Shown here: in pieces, positions 61,009-64,000 of the stretch
How the letters are laid out: each line of letters opens with the position of its first letter
Position numbering within the stretch: the stretch's first letter is position 1
NCBI RefSeq assembly: GCF_030145185.1
Contig: NZ_JAQYWB010000012.1
Location: 37,411-101,410, forward strand
Reading direction: 5' to 3'
DNA from: Desulfoluna sp.
GTDB taxonomy: Bacteria > Desulfobacterota > Desulfobacteria > Desulfobacterales > Desulfolunaceae
DNA: 64,000 bases
Notes under the pieces: generated by a model
The model's database searches: none
What the model was told of the DNA's origin: nothing
The model's input: only the letters and a program-made list of their open reading frames with translations
Made by a program: the position numbers and the translations under genes

Positions 61009-63678
61009 TTAAAGTGTCAATGTAAAGAGCTTCACCAGCTCATCGTCCGCCATCTCCGTCACAAGCACCTCCCCTGTGGGAGAGACCACCTGGTCTGCCA
61101 GGTCGCGTTTTTCATGAAGCATGAGATCAATTTTTTCTTCGATGGTCCCTCGGGTGACAAAGGTATGCACGATCACCTTTTTGGTTTGCCCAATACGAAA
61201 CGCCCGGTCCGTGGCCTGATTTTCCACCGCCGGGTTCCACCACCGGTCAAAATGGACCACGTGGTTGGCCCGGGTGAGGTTAAGTCCCACGCCTCCGGCT
61301 TTTAAGGAAAGCACCATAAACGGGCAATAGGCTTCCCCTTGAAAGGTATCGATGAGACCGGCCCGTTTCCCTACGGGCACCCCGCCGTGGAGTACCAGCC
61401 CCGGATGACCAAAAATATCGGCAAGAAAGGCCCGCAGGGGCTCGGTCATCTCCTTGAACTGGGTAAAGACCAGAACCCGTTCCCGCTTCTCCAGCACGGT
61501 CTCGCAGATCTCGCGAAGCCGCTGAAACTTTCCGCTCTCGCTCTCTTTAAAATCCCCGCTGCCCACGTACTGATCCGGATGGTTACAGAGCTGCTTGAAC
61601 TTCATGATAGAGGAGAGCACCAGGCCCCGCTTGGCGATCCCGTCGGTGGTTTCCAGCCGCTTCGCCAGGTCCTCCACCCCTTTGCGGTAGAGCACCACCT
61701 GTTTCTTGGAGAGCCCGGCATAGCTCTTCATCACCACCTTGTCCGGAAGATCGGAGATAATCGTCTTATCGGTTTTTAACCGGCGCAGGACAAAGGGCGA
61801 GATGAGTCGCCGCAGCCGGGCGTATCCTTTCGGATTCGTCTTCAGGCTTTTGGAAAAGTTGGCGAACTCATTTCGGCTGCCCAGGAGGCCAGGGTTCAGA
61901 AAATCAAAGAGGGACCAGAGGTCACCCAAGCGGTTTTCCACTGGGGTGCCGGTCATAGCAATCCGATGGGAGGCGGAAAGCTCTTTGACGGCGCGGGTCT
62001 GGCGAGTCCCCGGGTTTTTAATGGCCTGGGCTTCGTCCAGGATCAGGCAATCCCAGGAGCGCTCTCCCAGCCAGGGGTATTTTTGCACCAGGGTGTACGT
62101 GGTGATCACCAGATGAAAGCCGCCGGCATCATCCGGTCCGTCGGTTGCCAGCTGTTTTTTTTCTGAGGCCAGGGTCTTTCCCTTCACGGCCGTCACATAA
62201 TCCGGATGGGCCACAAAGACGCGAAGGCCCGGCGCAAACCGCTCGATTTCATTCAGCCAGTTGGTGACCAGGGATGCGGGAAGCACCAGCAGAGAGGGAC
62301 CACCCCGCTCCTCTTTGGCCCGGGCGTAAAGAAAGGAGAGGATCTGCACGGTCTTGCCAAGCCCCATGTCGTCGGCAAGGCAGGCCCCGAATTTCAGCTG
62401 CTCCAGAAAAACAAGCCAGTTGAGACCCTGCTGCTGATACCCTCGTAACGTGGCCTTAAACCCAGACCCTAAGGCCACCTTGGGGGCCAGTGAAGGGGTC
62501 TCTAATTTGGCCAGGGTCGCATCCAGCCACTCCCCCCGGGAGACCTCGCAGTCCACCTCGGCCATGGCACCGTCAAGGAGAAGCTCCGGCCGAAGCTGGA
62601 GCCGCATGGCTTCCCCTAAGGTCATCCCCTCATCGGCCAACTCACGAGCCCGCTCACACGCCGCAAGGGCCTGGGCCAGCTTGGCCTGGTCCACAGCCAC
62701 CCAACGGTTTTTTAAAAAGGCGAGCCCTTCGCTTTCGGCCAGGATCTGCCGGGCCTCCTCGACGGTAAGCGCCAGATCGCCCATCACCAGCCCGGGAGAA
62801 AAGCTGAGCAGGGCCTTTTCACCTACCAGGCTCGGCGGCTTGTCGCCCAGGGAGAGACTCACTCGCACGCCGGACGCCTTGGGCTTCCACCAGTTCGGGA
62901 TACGGCAGATCACCCCGCATGATTCGTAAAGGGGCACCTCTTTTAAAAAGTGAAAGGCCTCGTCCACATCCCAGGCCAGGGGATGAAAAATCTCCCCGCT
63001 CTCCACAAGATCCGCCACCCGTCGGCTCTCAGAAGCCGCCCGGTAAACGGTTGCAAGCAGCGAGACCAGGGCCTCGTCGTGAAACTCATCAAGGGCACGT
63101 TTCAGGGGCAGGTGCCGACCGGTTCCCGCCTGGGAGTAGGTGGCCATAAAGGCAAAAGGCATGGCGGCGTGCTTGTTCTCCACCAGGTGAAAGAACACCC
63201 GCCCGGCAAGATGAATCTCCGGGTTGAGACCCTCAAAAAACGAAGCCACGCTCCCGTCATGGGAGGCGAGACGGACCGAGAAACCTTCCCCCAAGCTCTC
63301 CCACACCGAGGCCAGCATGGCCGCGTCCACCCGATCGCCCCCCACCATCAGCGGAACACCGGTAAGAAACTCTGCCATGACCTCATCATCCTGGGGCGCC
63401 CGAGCGGTTTCCCGCAAGGCCTCAAGATCCGACAAGCGGACCAGCCCATTGACATAAGCCGTGGCCACCCTGGCCAGCCAGGCAAGGGACGGGTCCAGCC
63501 CCTGCGGTAACGTGGAGCAGCCCAGGGAAAAAAGCCAGCTCTCCGGTTCCTGCTGAAACCGGTCATAAAGCGCCTGTTGAAACCTGTCCAGAGCCTTGGG
63601 AAACGCTCTTTTTGAGCCTCCCCACTCCAAGTGCGGCACGCCGCCAGGCATGACGGACACTGTTAAAATCGAATCCAT
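61009..63678 (-). CDS. SNF2-family DEAD/DEAH helicase
   Basis: An 889-residue SNF2-type DNA translocase. A long N-terminal part (1-420, bacterial SNF2-associated) precedes the motor: motif I DDMGLGKTVQ, II LILDEAQAIKNPGTRQTRA (DEAQ box), III MTGTPVENRLGDLWS, then VLVFTQFKEM, LSLKAGGVGLNLT and the DRAFRIGQTKKVIVHTF arginine motif. A Met at 63678 (MDSILTV) is the likely start; the frame beyond runs through a CCTCCGCGGCAAGG repeat. Related helicase/SWIM pairs occur in defence islands and in repair. Confidence 0.92.
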   Translation of the reverse strand: MDSILTVSVMPGGVPHLEWGGSKRAFPKALDRFQQALYDRFQQEPESWLFSLGCSTLPQGLDPSLAWLARVATAYVNGLVRLSDLEALRETARAPQDDEVMAEFLTGVPLMVGGDRVDAAMLASVWESLGEGFSVRLASHDGSVASFFEGLNPEIHLAGRVFFHLVENKHAAMPFAFMATYSQAGTGRHLPLKRALDEFHDEALVSLLATVYRAASESRRVADLVESGEIFHPLAWDVDEAFHFLKEVPLYESCGVICRIPNWWKPKASGVRVSLSLGDKPPSLVGEKALLSFSPGLVMGDLALTVEEARQILAESEGLAFLKNRWVAVDQAKLAQALAACERARELADEGMTLGEAMRLQLRPELLLDGAMAEVDCEVSRGEWLDATLAKLETPSLAPKVALGSGFKATLRGYQQQGLNWLVFLEQLKFGACLADDMGLGKTVQILSFLYARAKEERGGPSLLVLPASLVTNWLNEIERFAPGLRVFVAHPDYVTAVKGKTLASEKKQLATDGPDDAGGFHLVITTYTLVQKYPWLGERSWDCLILDEAQAIKNPGTRQTRAVKELSASHRIAMTGTPVENRLGDLWSLFDFLNPGLLGSRNEFANFSKSLKTNPKGYARLRRLISPFVLRRLKTDKTIISDLPDKVVMKSYAGLSKKQVVLYRKGVEDLAKRLETTDGIAKRGLVLSSIMKFKQLCNHPDQYVGSGDFKESESGKFQRLREICETVLEKRERVLVFTQFKEMTEPLRAFLADIFGHPGLVLHGGVPVGKRAGLIDTFQGEAYCPFMVLSLKAGGVGLNLTRANHVVHFDRWWNPAVENQATDRAFRIGQTKKVIVHTFVTRGTIEEKIDLMLHEKRDLADQVVSPTGEVLVTEMADDELVKLFTLTL

Positions 63679-63718
63679 ATTTATTGCAACCATCCCTGTC
63701 AGAAAAAGAACAAAAAAA

Positions 63719-63770
63719 ACCTCCGCGGCAAGGGGTGTCATCTTGAAAGCGGGTTTAGCCAATGCCCGGA
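63719..63770. repeat. CCTCCGCGGCAAGGGGTG repeat copy
   Basis: Degenerate member of the CCTCCGGCGGC family directly upstream of the SNF2 gene; AAAGCGGGTTTAGCC tail. Confidence 0.55.
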
Positions 63771-63799
63771 TATCGCCACCTCCGGGTGGCGTAACCTAT

Positions 63800-64000
63800 C
63801 CCGGATATTTCATGAGAAAACAATCAGGGTTAAGGAATAATCTGTAATTACAGTTCCTTGTAGTAACATTTTGAGATATTTTAAAAATGCAAAATGTAAT
63901 CCACGGTATTCTGTCTGATTTTCTCACCCTTCGGGCGAGCCGGGTGCACTCATCTGCCGCGTTATCAGAGCTTTGAGGTAAACCACTACATCTTCAGCTC
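63800..64000. mobile_element. MITE, left 200 bp, cut by window end
   Basis: CCCGGATATTTCATGAG preceded by TA-T, then interior sequence closely matching copy 1 in reverse (ACGGTATTCTGTCTGATTTT, GGTAAACCACTACATC). The right end lies beyond the window. Confidence 0.75.

Overview
The window looks like chromosomal DNA of a Gram-negative anaerobe of the Desulfobacterota (former Deltaproteobacteria). The evidence is outer-membrane barrel and lipoprotein families, sigma-54 promoters with an enhancer-binding activator, GluQ-RS, a trigger-factor paralogue and two diguanylate cyclases. The genus is not decidable from the sequence; Desulfoluna-like organisms would be my guess. Housekeeping genes (ychF, gluQ) lie beside defence genes and a very large load of non-coding repeats.

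Layout. 0-1.2 kb: end of a Phd-type antitoxin whose toxin is cut off, then a REP-associated tyrosine transposase (RAYT) amid palindromic repeats. 1.9-10.6 kb (minus strand): a Wadjet/MksBEFG-type condensin defence operon, jetA-jetB-jetC-jetD, with repeats wedged between genes. 11-13.8 kb: SWIM zinc-finger protein, ychF, gluQ. 14-18 kb: three initiator tRNA genes (minus strand) mixed with 177-bp tandem repeats, a rhodanese and a 245-bp MITE, followed by an HD hydrolase. 19-28 kb: a long minus-strand gene set (redox proteins, MFS carrier, DUF1302 barrel, DUF1329 protein, three tiny membrane proteins), divergent from a sigma-54 activator, with a sulfatase-superfamily enzyme behind its own sigma-54 promoter. 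30-40 kb: trigger-factor paralogue, isochorismatase-like hydrolase, cation exchanger-like protein, GH3 lipoprotein and two GGDEF proteins, separated by repeats. 40-49 kb: accessory region with direct repeats, a BMP-type binding protein, an AAA ATPase plus PD-(D/E)xK nuclease pair, GIY-YIG and HNH nucleases and a broken RhuM gene. 49-60 kb: three more initiator tRNAs (plus strand), three 177-bp arrays, a broken toxin with an intact antitoxin, a secreted ankyrin protein, a YegD-type Hsp70 and a parDE module. 60-64 kb: SWIM protein plus SNF2 helicase.

How it fits together. Wadjet, the ATPase/nuclease pair, the HNH enzyme of the phosphorothioate-sensing type, toxin-antitoxin modules and the SNF2/SWIM pair make this a defence-rich neighbourhood. 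The sigma-54 unit reads as an uptake and processing system for an unknown compound, probably an organic sulfate or phosphate ester. The most striking feature is six near-identical initiator tRNA genes, each with its own promoter and terminator, in two inverted clusters about 36 kb apart and embedded in amplified repeat blocks. At least eight repeat families recur, several ending exactly at or inside the 3' ends of genes, so that repeat DNA supplies C-terminal tails and stop codons.
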